Of a DNA stretch of 64,000 nucleotides, positions 54,141-63,370 are shown one piece after another. The position numbers and the translations under genes were made by a program. This stretch comes from Roseinatronobacter monicus (GTDB taxonomy: Bacteria > Pseudomonadota > Alphaproteobacteria > Rhodobacterales > Rhodobacteraceae): positions 3,591,001 through 3,655,000 of the forward strand of contig NZ_VFPT01000001.1 of the NCBI RefSeq assembly GCF_006716865.1, given 5' to 3'. Below the pieces are notes generated by a model that was not told where the DNA came from, made no database searches, and saw only the letters and a list, made by a program, of their open reading frames with translations. Each line of letters opens with the position of its first letter. Positions within the stretch are counted from its first letter, which is position 1.

Positions 54141-55244
54141 TTAGGCGCGCAGTTGGTCGATATAGGCTTTGATGACCGTGGCTTCGTCAAACTCTGCTTC
54201 GGCCTTGGCGCGGGCCTGTCTGCCCATCGCGGCCTTGGCCTGTGCGGGCATGGCGGCAAAGCGCGCCAAGGCATCGGTCAGCGCCTCAAGGTCTTGCGCT
54301 GCGCACAGTAGGCCGGTTTGCCCATCCAGGACAGCATCCCGACAACCGGGCCGGTCGGTGGTGATGACCGGTCGCGCCATTGCTGCGGCCTCTAGCAGGA
54401 CGCGGGGTGTCCCCTCGCGGTACCAAGACGGAAGCACGATGCAATGCGCCGCTGCCAAGGCTGGGCGCACATCCTGCATCTGGCCAAGATACTCGATAGC
54501 GCCCTCGGCCACCCAGTCGTCGATATGTGCCATCGGTATGCTGGAGCTGCTGGCCGGATCAGGCGGGCCAAGAAGCTGGAACCGCAGCGTTGGGTTCTTG
54601 GCACGCAAGGCGCGCGCCGCGTCGGCATATAGCCCGATACCCTTGTCCCACAGCAGTCGCGCGACCAGCAGAAAAATCACGCCCTGTGCATCGGGCGGCA
54701 TAGGCCGGGCATCGAACCGCGCCAGATCAACACCAGAACCGGGCAGCAATCTTGTGCGTGAAGCGTCGACAAGCCCTGCGCCAAGAAAGACAGCGCGATC
54801 TTCTGGGTTCTGAAAAAACACCGCCCGCACACGCACAAAGGCAAGCCGATACAGCAGACGGACAATCCGGTTCAACATGCCGGTCTGGTTGAACGCAGGC
54901 CCCAGCCCCGTCACATTGGGCACAAAAGGGATGCCCAGCCAGCGACAGGCAAGTCCGGCATAGATGTTATTCTTGATCGTATAGCCAAACACGATGGCAG
55001 GCCGTTCACGTCGCAGCGCGGTAAAGATACGCCACAGCACCCCAAGTTCCGCCAGCGGCGCGGTGCCGTTGCGATCCATTGGCAGATCAAGCACGCGGCA
55101 GCCCATCGCCGTGAGCCTCGCGGAATGACTGTCCGTTGGGGCCAGCACAACCACCTCGCAACCCCGCGCGATCAGCGCACCGACAAGGCCCGCGCGGAAA
55201 TTGGCGATCTTGAAACAGGTGTTTGCAGTCAGAATAATGCGCAT
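54141..55244 (-). CDS. Glycosyltransferase family 4
   Basis: A 367-residue GT-B glycosyltransferase probably adding a sugar to the lipid-linked repeat unit. The N-terminal domain begins MRIILTANTCFKIANFRAGL. The C-terminal donor-binding part has PSWYREGTPRVLLEAAAMARP, the E-x7-E-type motif of GT4. Start 55244 fits the family; a longer frame was rejected. It ends 12 bp from the convergent fibre-gene remnant. Confidence 0.9.
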   Translation of the reverse strand: MRIILTANTCFKIANFRAGLVGALIARGCEVVVLAPTDSHSARLTAMGCRVLDLPMDRNGTAPLAELGVLWRIFTALRRERPAIVFGYTIKNNIYAGLACRWLGIPFVPNVTGLGPAFNQTGMLNRIVRLLYRLAFVRVRAVFFQNPEDRAVFLGAGLVDASRTRLLPGSGVDLARFDARPMPPDAQGVIFLLVARLLWDKGIGLYADAARALRAKNPTLRFQLLGPPDPASSSSIPMAHIDDWVAEGAIEYLGQMQDVRPALAAAHCIVLPSWYREGTPRVLLEAAAMARPVITTDRPGCRDAVLDGQTGLLCAAQDLEALTDALARFAAMPAQAKAAMGRQARAKAEAEFDEATVIKAYIDQLRA

Positions 55245-55571
55245 ACGGGCGTGCGATCCTGCTTGTTCCAGAATGTCGGGGTATCCAGGGCGCGTAGGTG
55301 TGGTGCTGGGGCGAGGGTGATTCACGTCGTGACGTTTTTCAGCACCATGATGTATCCACTCGCGCAATCAGATGACGGCCTCTCAAATGGGCGAATGCAC
55401 AGGATATGGTTGAGAAAGCGAAGTACAGCCATGAACTTGGCCGATGTGGGCAAAAACATTTGAGTACTTATTCGCAGATCGCGCGCCACTTCAGCGCTTC
55501 TGAAATAAATGGGGTTCAGGTGCTATTTTGCCGACAGGTGCCGAGCGTGTCTGGAATCGCATCAAAGCGAG
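55245..55571. other. 327-bp gap between epsG-like and GT4 genes
   Basis: No convincing gene or RNA was found on either strand. It is A/T-richer than the surroundings, like the adjacent epsG-like gene. A 73-codon plus-strand frame (55406-55627) overlaps the epsG-like 3' end and has no supporting features. The gap could hold a promoter for the GT4 gene. Confidence 0.45.
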
Positions 55572-56627
55572 TTAAAATTCGGGAGTACCAAATATCCAAG
55601 TTCTGTAAGGTGTATAACACAGCCTGAAATGGCCTGATAAACCTGTCCATGCGAAAAAGAACAGACCCAAAATCAGATAGGGCAAGACGGTCATGAAAGT
55701 TTGTGTTCGGCGAAAGCCGAGGTAGGGGATTCTTGCGAATATAATCGCCTGAGCGGGAAGTAAGAAATACGAAATCCTGTCTGCGATGACGGTAGACAGC
55801 AGGTTCAGTCCCGCGACCAAGATCATAAGCAGCGATGTCAGGGAGATAATCTTGTAATCACATGGAAACTCGGTTTTCCAGCGCTTGGCAAGGAACAGCA
55901 TGAAAATCAGACCTGAAAGCGCAAGCAAGCCGTTTCTGAATACACCACCGAATGCCACAATATCCGTGCCAACATATCTTGCAAAAGCAATCTCGGCGCT
56001 GCCAGTCTGAAGCAGCAAATATGCGCCAAGCACTGCGAACAGGAACGTGGCCGTGATGTTCAGGGCCGTATATCGAAGATGAATCGCCGGAGCCAGAACA
56101 AGAAAGATCGCTGCGCTGGAATGTATCGCTGCCGCTATGATGACAAAGATCACGTATCTGGTCATTTTCCTGTCGATAAATGCAGAAATCGCAAAGCAGA
56201 TAAGTCCAATCGCGGCCGCTTGCCGCATCGCGGAGAGCGGCATATTCATTATCAGGACCGGAAAGGCAATAATTATGACTGCAAAGGGATCGGGCTGTCG
56301 CTTGGCCAGATAATGCAGACCCCAGAAAAACACAGCCGAAGAAATTATATTCATCCATTCATAGGCGAAACCAAACCTGTGCAGCAAGCCGATCATCAGC
56401 CACCAAAGCGGATCGCGCCCTGTCAGCGCGTCTGACAAGCTGCGATCTCTTTGTACCTCAAACTGGTGTAGATACCCTGACCAGTCGCATCCCACCTCCC
56501 ACCGAAAAGCAGAAAAGAGGAACAGAAAAGCCAAAGTAAGCCAGTAGGCAATATAGCGCATGTGCGCCTGCTTCATCAGCAGAACGCGCATTGAGGTTAA
56601 TGCAATGAATATGGCCTGATAAATCAC
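55572..56627 (-). CDS. EpsG-family membrane protein, candidate Wzy polymerase
   Basis: A 351-residue integral membrane protein with about 10 hydrophobic helices and the EpsG features FRWEVGCDWSGYLHQFE and MNMPLSAMRQAAAIGLICFA (a membrane-embedded arginine region). EpsG-like proteins act as polymerases in Wzx/Wzy-type exopolysaccharide pathways. It overlaps the upstream glycosyltransferase by ATGA. It is the least GC-biased gene of the locus, as is common for serotype-determining polymerases. Confidence 0.85.
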   Translation of the reverse strand: MIYQAIFIALTSMRVLLMKQAHMRYIAYWLTLAFLFLFSAFRWEVGCDWSGYLHQFEVQRDRSLSDALTGRDPLWWLMIGLLHRFGFAYEWMNIISSAVFFWGLHYLAKRQPDPFAVIIIAFPVLIMNMPLSAMRQAAAIGLICFAISAFIDRKMTRYVIFVIIAAAIHSSAAIFLVLAPAIHLRYTALNITATFLFAVLGAYLLLQTGSAEIAFARYVGTDIVAFGGVFRNGLLALSGLIFMLFLAKRWKTEFPCDYKIISLTSLLMILVAGLNLLSTVIADRISYFLLPAQAIIFARIPYLGFRRTQTFMTVLPYLILGLFFFAWTGLSGHFRLCYTPYRTWIFGTPEF

Positions 56628-57694
56628 GCGGTCGATTTTACGCTTTGAAACAGTTTACAGATACGGTCAGACCAAGCTTGCAGGCTGTAATCTGTTACAA
56701 CCCTTGCACGCCCTGCGGCCCCCATGCGCTTGCGCAAATCAGGTTGGGCCAGCAAGCGGGTCACGGCATCGCACCACTCTTGCGGCGTGCTGGCCAGAAA
56801 ACCGTTCACGCCATGCTGAACAATCTCTGTATTCACACCTATGGGCGATGCGATCACAGGTATGCCGCAGGCCATATACTGGATCAGCTTGTATCCACAT
56901 TTCCCACGCGTCCAAGGATCGTCCGGTAGCGGCATGATCCCTATGTCAAAGGCTTGAATGTCGGCAACCTCGGCGCGCTCATGCCACGGCTGTATCTGAA
57001 GCCTGTCACCGGATGCGGCCACGAGCGATGCGCCGATGGCGAGGAATGTGGCATTGGCGCTGGCCAATACTGGCTGCAAATGGGCATAGGTTGGGGCTGC
57101 TGATCCTGCCCATGTCTGGGGTGTTCCGATCCAGCCAACCCGAAGTTGCGCGGGGTCTGTGCGCGGGGGGGCGACGAAATAGCGGTCAAGATCGACAACC
57201 GTCGGAACCCGCTCGACCCGTGACGCCCCTGCGGCCCAAGCGCGCGCTTCAAGATAGGCGTTTCCAGCCGTCACGCAGGCGGCACCCGCCATGATTGCAT
57301 CGATTTTGCGGCCCAGCAGACGCCGGATCATCGCGTTGGGGTGCTGGTCATATCTGTGAAACACGGCATCATCGTAATCCACAATATAGGGCACGCCGCG
57401 CGGCAGTATTGCCTGTTCCAACGCCCAAGGGGCCCAAGGCAACGCCTCTTTCTCGATCCAGAGGAGATCGGCCTTGCGCGCGGTGCGGCATTGCGACAGC
57501 CGGTTGGCGAAGTAGCCGACGGTTCGCAGCAGGTTTCGCCGCCCTGAATAGAGGTCGGTCAAATAGGCGTCGTCAAAGAAAGGCGCAATCTCGACCTCAA
57601 ACCCGGCCTGCTTCAGCGCGGGGACGTATTGCATTGTCCGCAACCGGCTGGAGGCGCCAAGGCGGGAATAGCGCGACAGAATACAGAGTTTCAC
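56624..57694 (-). CDS. Glycosyltransferase (GT-B, family 4-like), GTG start
   Basis: A 356-residue protein beginning VKLCILSRYSRLGASSRLRT, with DDAVFHRYDQHPNAMIRRLL and WTRGKCGYKLIQYMACGIPV in the donor-binding half. The start is GTG at 57694: it overlaps the upstream stop as GTGA and fits family N-termini, whereas the ATG at 57730 lies inside the neighbouring gene. It probably transfers a sugar during repeat-unit assembly; donor and acceptor are unknown. Confidence 0.86.
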   Translation of the reverse strand: MKLCILSRYSRLGASSRLRTMQYVPALKQAGFEVEIAPFFDDAYLTDLYSGRRNLLRTVGYFANRLSQCRTARKADLLWIEKEALPWAPWALEQAILPRGVPYIVDYDDAVFHRYDQHPNAMIRRLLGRKIDAIMAGAACVTAGNAYLEARAWAAGASRVERVPTVVDLDRYFVAPPRTDPAQLRVGWIGTPQTWAGSAAPTYAHLQPVLASANATFLAIGASLVAASGDRLQIQPWHERAEVADIQAFDIGIMPLPDDPWTRGKCGYKLIQYMACGIPVIASPIGVNTEIVQHGVNGFLASTPQEWCDAVTRLLAQPDLRKRMGAAGRARVVTDYSLQAWSDRICKLFQSVKSTA

Positions 57695-58608
57695 GCGCTG
57701 CCTGTTGCGGATGCAAAGACCCAGCGCCACAGCATGCGATACCCGCGCGTCAGATCGCCGATTTCCCCAAACCGCCGCGCGCCGATCAACAGCGCCAGCC
57801 GCGACAGAGGTTCAACCACCAAGGTGGCGAAGCTGACCAGCAATGCCGCAGAGCGCGAGAAATGCTTGAACGCATACTGGATGCGACTGCGCAGCGAATA
57901 GAACAGCCGGTGCGCCTTCACCTGCTCGGAGACGCCGCCGCCCTTGTGAAAGGCCTGCGCTTCGACAAGATAAATCGTACCATAGCCCGCCTGTGCAGCA
58001 CGACGAGAGAGGTCAACCTCCTCGAAATAGACAAAGAACCGTTCGTCAAAGCCGCCAAGGCGGTCAAACAGGTCACGGCGTATCATGAAGAATGCCCCCA
58101 TGACCTGATCGACAGGTCGCGTGACCGCGTGATCCCAAGTCTTCATCTGGACATCCCACTGACCAAATAGGGCTGTCAGCCCCAGCGCCTTGGCTATCAG
58201 ACGAAGGGGGGTGGGGGTGTGGGCACATGTCCGCTGCACGTTGCCTGCCTTATCCACCAACTGTATGCCGACAATTCCCACCCCGGTATGGTCTGACGCC
58301 TGCAAATATGCGAGCGGTGCCGCGAGTGACCCCGGCAAGAGGCAGGCATCCGGGTTGAGAAACAGCAAGTACGGGCTGCCGGCACGGGCGGCCCCCAGAT
58401 TGCAGGCGCGACCGAACCCAAGGTTCTGGCCCGCCAGCACCAGATCGACATCATCCGCCTGATCAAGAAACGCGGTCGAGCCATCGGTCGAGCCATTGTC
58501 AATAACGGTGCAGTTGCCGACCAGATTCTCCCCATGCGCGCGGATCGAGGCGATGCACTGCGCAAGTTGCGCGCCTGCGTTCCAGGTAACAATGACGATA
58601 TCTATCAT
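57691..58608 (-). CDS. Glycosyltransferase family 2 (rhamnosyltransferase-like)
   Basis: A 305-residue GT-A enzyme. Motifs seen are IVIVTWNAGAQLAQCIASI at the N-terminus, the nucleotide-sugar DNGSTDGS, FLNPDACLLPG (acidic metal site) and FDERFFVYFEEVDLSRRAAQ. The last is typical of rhamnosyl- or galactofuranosyltransferases, which agrees with the rfb genes upstream. Start 58608 (MIDIVIVTWN) is chosen by homology. Confidence 0.9.
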   Translation of the reverse strand: MIDIVIVTWNAGAQLAQCIASIRAHGENLVGNCTVIDNGSTDGSTAFLDQADDVDLVLAGQNLGFGRACNLGAARAGSPYLLFLNPDACLLPGSLAAPLAYLQASDHTGVGIVGIQLVDKAGNVQRTCAHTPTPLRLIAKALGLTALFGQWDVQMKTWDHAVTRPVDQVMGAFFMIRRDLFDRLGGFDERFFVYFEEVDLSRRAAQAGYGTIYLVEAQAFHKGGGVSEQVKAHRLFYSLRSRIQYAFKHFSRSAALLVSFATLVVEPLSRLALLIGARRFGEIGDLTRGYRMLWRWVFASATGSA

Positions 58609-58619
58609 TTCTTGCGAGT

Positions 58620-59810
58620 TTATGACTTTAGGCCGTATCGAAGACACGTTGCGATGTATGACAATGCGATGCCGATCAATGTCAGATTCACAGCATAGAA
58701 AACATCCACGCCCGGAAGGTTCAGCGCCCCGAACCCAAGGGCATAAAACACGGCCACACCAAGTATCATGAACCAGACCATACGCACCGTCATCAGCCGC
58801 ATTTCCAGAACTTTGTGCGAAATCGACATTGCGTGCCAAAGAAACGATGCGGCGGCCACCACCATCACAGCAAGCGCCGCGCCTGGAAGGGTGTCGATGC
58901 GGAGGAGGTCAAGCCAGATCGCGCCCAACAGGCCAAGCCCGATCACCGAACCGCCTGCTGCATACAGCGTGAATGTCTGCCATAGCACTGCTTGCGCTGC
59001 GGGTATTTCGTCGCGGTCAAAATGGCGGGACAGCTTTGGAAATGCCCACATCATCAAGACAGCGTTGAACATAGCGAATGCGCGATAAGTCAGATCGGCA
59101 AGGCCTGCATATGAACCGAATGCCTCGGGCGACATGTCGTCGATCAGGATGGTTTTCGCCCCGACAATTGGCAGTCCGGCCAGAAGCATCCAGATCGCAG
59201 ATTTGGACCCGAACGACAGGCTGCGCCGAAACCACGCCCTGTCAGGGATCACGAGACGAGGTCTGCCAGCAAGCACCAGCAGCGGCACAAGGTTCGAGAG
59301 CGCCAACGCGAAAATGATAGTTTCCAGCCCCAAGGCCGCGTTGGACAGCATGGGATATGCAAGCACGGCGACGATGATGAAAATGCGCAGCGCTTCAAAT
59401 ACGGCAAATCGCATGACCTTCTTCTCGATGATGAAGCCGACTGTAACCGTGGCCGCAAGCACGGTGCCCAGAGCAAAGATTGAAAAGCCAACCGCAAGCC
59501 TGACGGGCGCACCGAAATTCAGCAGCAAAATCAGGCATATTACGGCAGCAAGACCCGCCGCCCCAAGGGAGAAGATATGATACTTGTCCTTTTCATCTGG
59601 CCGTGAGGGCAGATGCCGATACATGGGCTGCGCCACCACCCCGCCGACAACATTGCCCACCAACATGGCATAGCCAAGCCACAAGGAATACACACCGTAG
59701 CTTGCAACCCCAAGTGTCGTCATCAGAAACGGGATCAGAGCTAGGTTGAAAACACCGGGCGTGACCTTGATCAGGCTATACTGCGCAATGACAAGCAAAG
59801 ACGTTCGCAT
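58620..59810 (-). CDS. Polysaccharide flippase (Wzx-like)
   Basis: A 396-residue membrane protein with about 12 hydrophobic helices beginning MRTSLLVIAQYSLIKVTPGV and containing GVASYGVYSLWLGYAMLVG, in line with MATE/MOP-superfamily flippases that translocate lipid-linked repeat units. Its position among glycosyltransferases and a candidate Wzy completes a Wzx/Wzy/Wza-Wzc set. Start 59810 gives the expected N-terminus. Confidence 0.85.
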   Translation of the reverse strand: MRTSLLVIAQYSLIKVTPGVFNLALIPFLMTTLGVASYGVYSLWLGYAMLVGNVVGGVVAQPMYRHLPSRPDEKDKYHIFSLGAAGLAAVICLILLLNFGAPVRLAVGFSIFALGTVLAATVTVGFIIEKKVMRFAVFEALRIFIIVAVLAYPMLSNAALGLETIIFALALSNLVPLLVLAGRPRLVIPDRAWFRRSLSFGSKSAIWMLLAGLPIVGAKTILIDDMSPEAFGSYAGLADLTYRAFAMFNAVLMMWAFPKLSRHFDRDEIPAAQAVLWQTFTLYAAGGSVIGLGLLGAIWLDLLRIDTLPGAALAVMVVAAASFLWHAMSISHKVLEMRLMTVRMVWFMILGVAVFYALGFGALNLPGVDVFYAVNLTLIGIALSYIATCLRYGLKS

Positions 59811-59897
59811 TCTGAAAGGACGCTCAGCTAGATGCCGGTGTGGCCCTGTTCCGCCGTGTTCAAGACTTGCCCGCCAGAATAATGCCCTTGCGCGGTG

Positions 59898-60746
59898 TCA
59901 TGCTGTGCCTTTCAGTTCAATGAGCGTCGTTTTCAAATATTCGCGCCAGTCAGGCTGCGACAGGCCAAAGACGCGCAGGGCTGTGCAATCCAGACGCGAA
60001 TTCAGAGGGCGGCGCGCAGGGGTGGGATAGGCCGCGGTGGGAATATCTATGATTTCGCAGGTCAAATCGGCCTCTGTCATGATTGCGCGGGCGAAGCCTG
60101 CCCAGCTTGTGGCGGGCGTGCCGCTGAAATGATAGGTGCCGGACTTGGTCGGGTCGGCCTGCAACTGCTGTGCCATCGAAAGGCAGGCCTCGGCAATGGC
60201 GCGCGCTGGTGTTGGCCCGCCGATCTGGTCTGTGACCACGTTTAACAGGTCGCGCTCGGCACCCAGACGCAACATTGTGCGCACGAAATTCGCCCCATGC
60301 GCCGAGAAAACCCAAGATGTGCGCATAATCGCATGGGTTGCGCCTGCCGCGCGCACGCCATCCTCGCCCTTCAGTTTGGTCCGGCCATAGGCCCCAAGCG
60401 GCGCTGTCGGATGGTCCGGCGCGAAAGGCGCCTCACCCGCGCCGTCAAACACGTAATCGGTTGAGATATGGACCAAAGGGATTCCGATTTCTGCGCAAGC
60501 CACAGCCATCGCGGCGGGCGCATCGCCATTGACGAGGGTGGCCAGTGCCTCTTCATCCTCGGCGCGGTCGACGGCTGTATAGGCCGCCGCATTGATCACG
60601 GCACTTGGCCTATGCGCGCGGATGGCGGCGGCGCAGGCATCAGGGTCCGTCAGATCGGCCTGTTCGCGGCCCAAATACAGGGCATCGGGCGCAAGCCGCG
60701 CCAATTCGCGCGCCACTTGTCCGGTCTGGCCAAAGACAAGGATCAT
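59898..60746 (-). CDS. rfbD: dTDP-4-dehydrorhamnose reductase
   Basis: RfbD makes dTDP-L-rhamnose from the 4-keto precursor. The 282-residue SDR protein has the nucleotide motif [15 protein letters not shown], the catalytic [10 protein letters not shown] (Tyr-x3-Lys) and [11 protein letters not shown]. Start 60746 is fixed by ATGA overlap with the rfbB stop. No rfbA (glucose-1-phosphate thymidylyltransferase) is present in the window. Confidence 0.93.
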   Translation of the reverse strand: MILVFGQTGQVARELARLAPDALYLGREQADLTDPDACAAAIRAHRPSAVINAAAYTAVDRAEDEEALATLVNGDAPAAMAVACAEIGIPLVHISTDYVFDGAGEAPFAPDHPTAPLGAYGRTKLKGEDGVRAAGATHAIMRTSWVFSAHGANFVRTMLRLGAERDLLNVVTDQIGGPTPARAIAEACLSMAQQLQADPTKSGTYHFSGTPATSWAGFARAIMTEADLTCEIIDIPTAAYPTPARRPLNSRLDCTALRVFGLSQPDWREYLKTTLIELKGTA

Positions 60747-61786
60747 GCCGTGACCCCAAGGCGCGTACCGACATCCTTGCGGGCCTGAAGCTTTTGCCAC
60801 CAGCCCTCATTCTCCAGATACCAGTCGACGGTGCGCGCCAAGCCTTCATCGACTGTGACCGAAGGCCGCCAGCCAAGTTCCTCTCGGATGCGGGTCGGGT
60901 CTATGGCATAGCGTGCATCATGGCCGGGCCGGTCGGTCACAAAGGTGATCTGGTCGGCATAAGACCCGCGCGCCTTGGGCTGTTTCGCATCGAGGATGGC
61001 ACAAATCGTGCGCACCAGCTCCAGATTGCTGCGTTCGTTCTCGCCGCCGATATTATAGCTGCGCCCCAGTGCGCCCTTTTCCAGCACCAGCAGCAGCGCA
61101 TCGGCGTGATCTTCGACATAGAGCCAGTCCCGCACATTCGAGCCGTCGCCATAAATCGGCAGCGGCGCGCCCGCCAGCGCATTGAGAATGATGACAGGGA
61201 TCAGCTTTTCCGGGAAATGATAGGGGCCGTAATTGTTGGAACAATTGGTCAGCACCACAGGCAACCCATACGTGTGGTGCCATGCCTGAACCAGATGGTC
61301 ACTGGCCGCTTTCGACGCCGAATAGGGCGAGCGCGGGTCATAAGGCGTGGCCTCATGGAACTGGCCTGTCGGCCCCAAGCTGCCAAAGACCTCATCGGTG
61401 CTGATATGGTGAAAGCGAAACCCGTCAGGCCGCCCCATTGCTGTCCAATAGGCACGCGCGGCCTCGAGCAACTCATAAGTGCCGGTCACATTGGTCGAGA
61501 TGAAATCGCCCGGCCCGTCGATGGAGCGGTCGACATGGGATTCCGCTGCCAGATGCATGACTGCGTCCGGTTGATGGGCGGCAAGCACACGATCAAGGGC
61601 AGCGCGATCACGGATGTCCGCCTGCTCGAACACATAAAGCGGGCTGTCCGACACGCTGGCGACATTTTCCAGACACCCCGCATAGGTCAGCGCATCTAGA
61701 TTTACCACGCTGTGCCCGCGTGCCACAGCCAGCCGCACCACAGCAGAGCCGATGAACCCTGCGCCACCTGTTACCAGAAGTTTCAT
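60743..61786 (-). CDS. rfbB: dTDP-glucose 4,6-dehydratase
   Basis: RfbB converts dTDP-glucose to the 4-keto-6-deoxy intermediate. The 347-residue SDR enzyme shows [35 protein letters not shown], the Thr-Asp-Glu triad [14 protein letters not shown] and [12 protein letters not shown] (Tyr-x3-Lys). It starts 4 bp after rfbC and overlaps rfbD. Length and motifs are complete. Confidence 0.95.
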   Translation of the reverse strand: MKLLVTGGAGFIGSAVVRLAVARGHSVVNLDALTYAGCLENVASVSDSPLYVFEQADIRDRAALDRVLAAHQPDAVMHLAAESHVDRSIDGPGDFISTNVTGTYELLEAARAYWTAMGRPDGFRFHHISTDEVFGSLGPTGQFHEATPYDPRSPYSASKAASDHLVQAWHHTYGLPVVLTNCSNNYGPYHFPEKLIPVIILNALAGAPLPIYGDGSNVRDWLYVEDHADALLLVLEKGALGRSYNIGGENERSNLELVRTICAILDAKQPKARGSYADQITFVTDRPGHDARYAIDPTRIREELGWRPSVTVDEGLARTVDWYLENEGWWQKLQARKDVGTRLGVTA

Positions 61787-61790
61787 ACCA

Positions 61791-62344
61791 TCACCCTTCA
61801 AACTGAAACGGGCTGTCAAAATCTGCAAAGGCAGGGGCGCGCGCATCCTTGTCAGACAGGATCGGCGTATCCGTGCCCCAGTCAATGCCGACACTGTTCC
61901 ATGCAACCGCACCGTCACAATCTGGCGCGTAGGTGTCGGTGCATTTATATTGCACTTCGCAATCCGCGCTCAGGGTCAGGAAGCCGTGCAAAAACCCTTT
62001 GGGCACCAGCAGTTGCGCGCCATTCTCGGCAGTCAACTCGACAGCGACGTGATGCCCGTAAGTGTCCGATCCCTTGCGCACATCGACCGCGACGTCGAGA
62101 ATCGCCCCGCGAGAGCAGCGCACCAGCTTGTCCTGCGCGCGCGGCGGGCTTTGATAATGCAGCCCGCGCAATGTGTGGCGCGGGGCCGAGTAGCTGTGAT
62201 TGTCCTGAACGAACGGGGGCAAGTTTACCCCGGCGTCAATGAGGGCGTTTCGTTCCAGACTTCGGAAAACCACCCTCTCTCATCGCCAAACCGCTTCGGC
62301 GTGATAATCAGGACCCCTGAAATCGCGGTTGTCTCGATCAGCAT
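61791..62344 (-). pseudogene. rfbC: dTDP-4-dehydrorhamnose 3,5-epimerase with apparent frameshift
   Basis: The N-terminus is in one frame from ATG 62344 (MLIETTAISGVLIITPKRFG, then DERGWFSEVWN), which hits a stop at 62227-62225. From about 62254 the family sequence continues in another frame (RNALIDAGVNLPPFVQDNHS) to 61791. The catalytic region RGLHYQSPP and the rest are intact. One missing C in AAC-CGA near 62252-62254 accounts for the shift. Either the gene is a recent pseudogene or the assembly has a one-base error. The downstream frame alone has an ATG at 62273 but lacks the conserved N-terminal strand. Confidence 0.8.
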
Positions 62345-62362
62345 GTCACTTTCCCACTTTCT

Positions 62363-63370
62363 TTATCTGGGGGCACCGTACCGGGTGATATACCATTCCA
62401 CAAACCGTGCGACACCCTCTTGCAGGTCAGTTTGCGGGCGGTAGCCGGTCAGCGCCATCAGCAGGGTTGCATCGGCCCATGTCGCGGGCACGTCGCCTTG
62501 CTGCATGTCCATGTAATTGCGGATGGCGGTCTTGCCGGTTGCCACTTCAATCGCGTCGATGAAATCTTCCAGCCGGACCTTGGTGGAATTGCCAATATTC
62601 ACAACCCGAAACGGTGCGACCGGTGACAGGCTGTCGCCCGCGACCGCAGCGCTTTGGCCCGGAATTGCGTCGATCAGCAGCCGGATACCATGCACAAGAT
62701 CATTGACATAGGTAAAGTCGCGCCACATCTGCCCATGGTTATAGACGTCGATCGGGTCGCCCGCCAGAATGGCCTTAGTGAACTTGAACAGCGCCATATC
62801 GGGCCGCCCCCAGGGGCCGTAAACCGTGAAGAAGCGGAACATGGTGATGGGCAGGGCGTGGATATGCGCCCAGGAATGGGCCATCGCTTCATTGGCCTTT
62901 TTTGTCGCCGCATAGAAAGACATCTGCGTGTCGGCCTTATGCGCCTCGGCATAAGGCATGTCGGTATTCGCGCCATATACCGAGCTGGTCGAGGCCATCA
63001 GCAGATGCTTGGGCCGAACGGCAAGTGCGGCTTCCATCAGGTTAAAGGTGCCTATGATATTTGCATCCAGATAGGCGCGGGGGTTTTCAATCGAGTAGCG
63101 CACCCCGGCTTGCGCGGCCAGATGCACAATGACATCGGGCCGCGCGGTGGCGACCGCTTCCGACAGCGTCGTGGCATCCTCTAGCATGGCCTCGGTTGCG
63201 GTGAAGTTTTCATGCTGGCGCAGCATGTCATGGCGCTGCTCTTTCAGCGCCACGTCGTAATAGTCGGTCATCCCGTCATAGCCTGAAACGTGCCAACCTT
63301 CCTGCAACAGCAATTCGGCCAGATGAAAGCCGATAAAGCCAGCCGTTCCGGTAATGAAAGCGCGTTTCAT
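62363..63370 (-). CDS. UDP-glucuronate 4-epimerase-like NAD-dependent epimerase
   Basis: A 335-residue extended SDR. Motifs seen are FITGTAGFIGFHLAELLLQE, HLAAQAGVRYSIENP, STSSVYG and YAATKKANE (Tyr-x3-Lys). The GYDGMTDYYDVALKEQRHDM insert is characteristic of UDP-glucuronate 4-epimerases of capsule loci. It overlaps the dehydrogenase gene by ATGA; together they would make UDP-glucuronate and UDP-galacturonate. Exact sugar specificity cannot be read from sequence. Confidence 0.88.
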   Translation of the reverse strand: MKRAFITGTAGFIGFHLAELLLQEGWHVSGYDGMTDYYDVALKEQRHDMLRQHENFTATEAMLEDATTLSEAVATARPDVIVHLAAQAGVRYSIENPRAYLDANIIGTFNLMEAALAVRPKHLLMASTSSVYGANTDMPYAEAHKADTQMSFYAATKKANEAMAHSWAHIHALPITMFRFFTVYGPWGRPDMALFKFTKAILAGDPIDVYNHGQMWRDFTYVNDLVHGIRLLIDAIPGQSAAVAGDSLSPVAPFRVVNIGNSTKVRLEDFIDAIEVATGKTAIRNYMDMQQGDVPATWADATLLMALTGYRPQTDLQEGVARFVEWYITRYGAPR

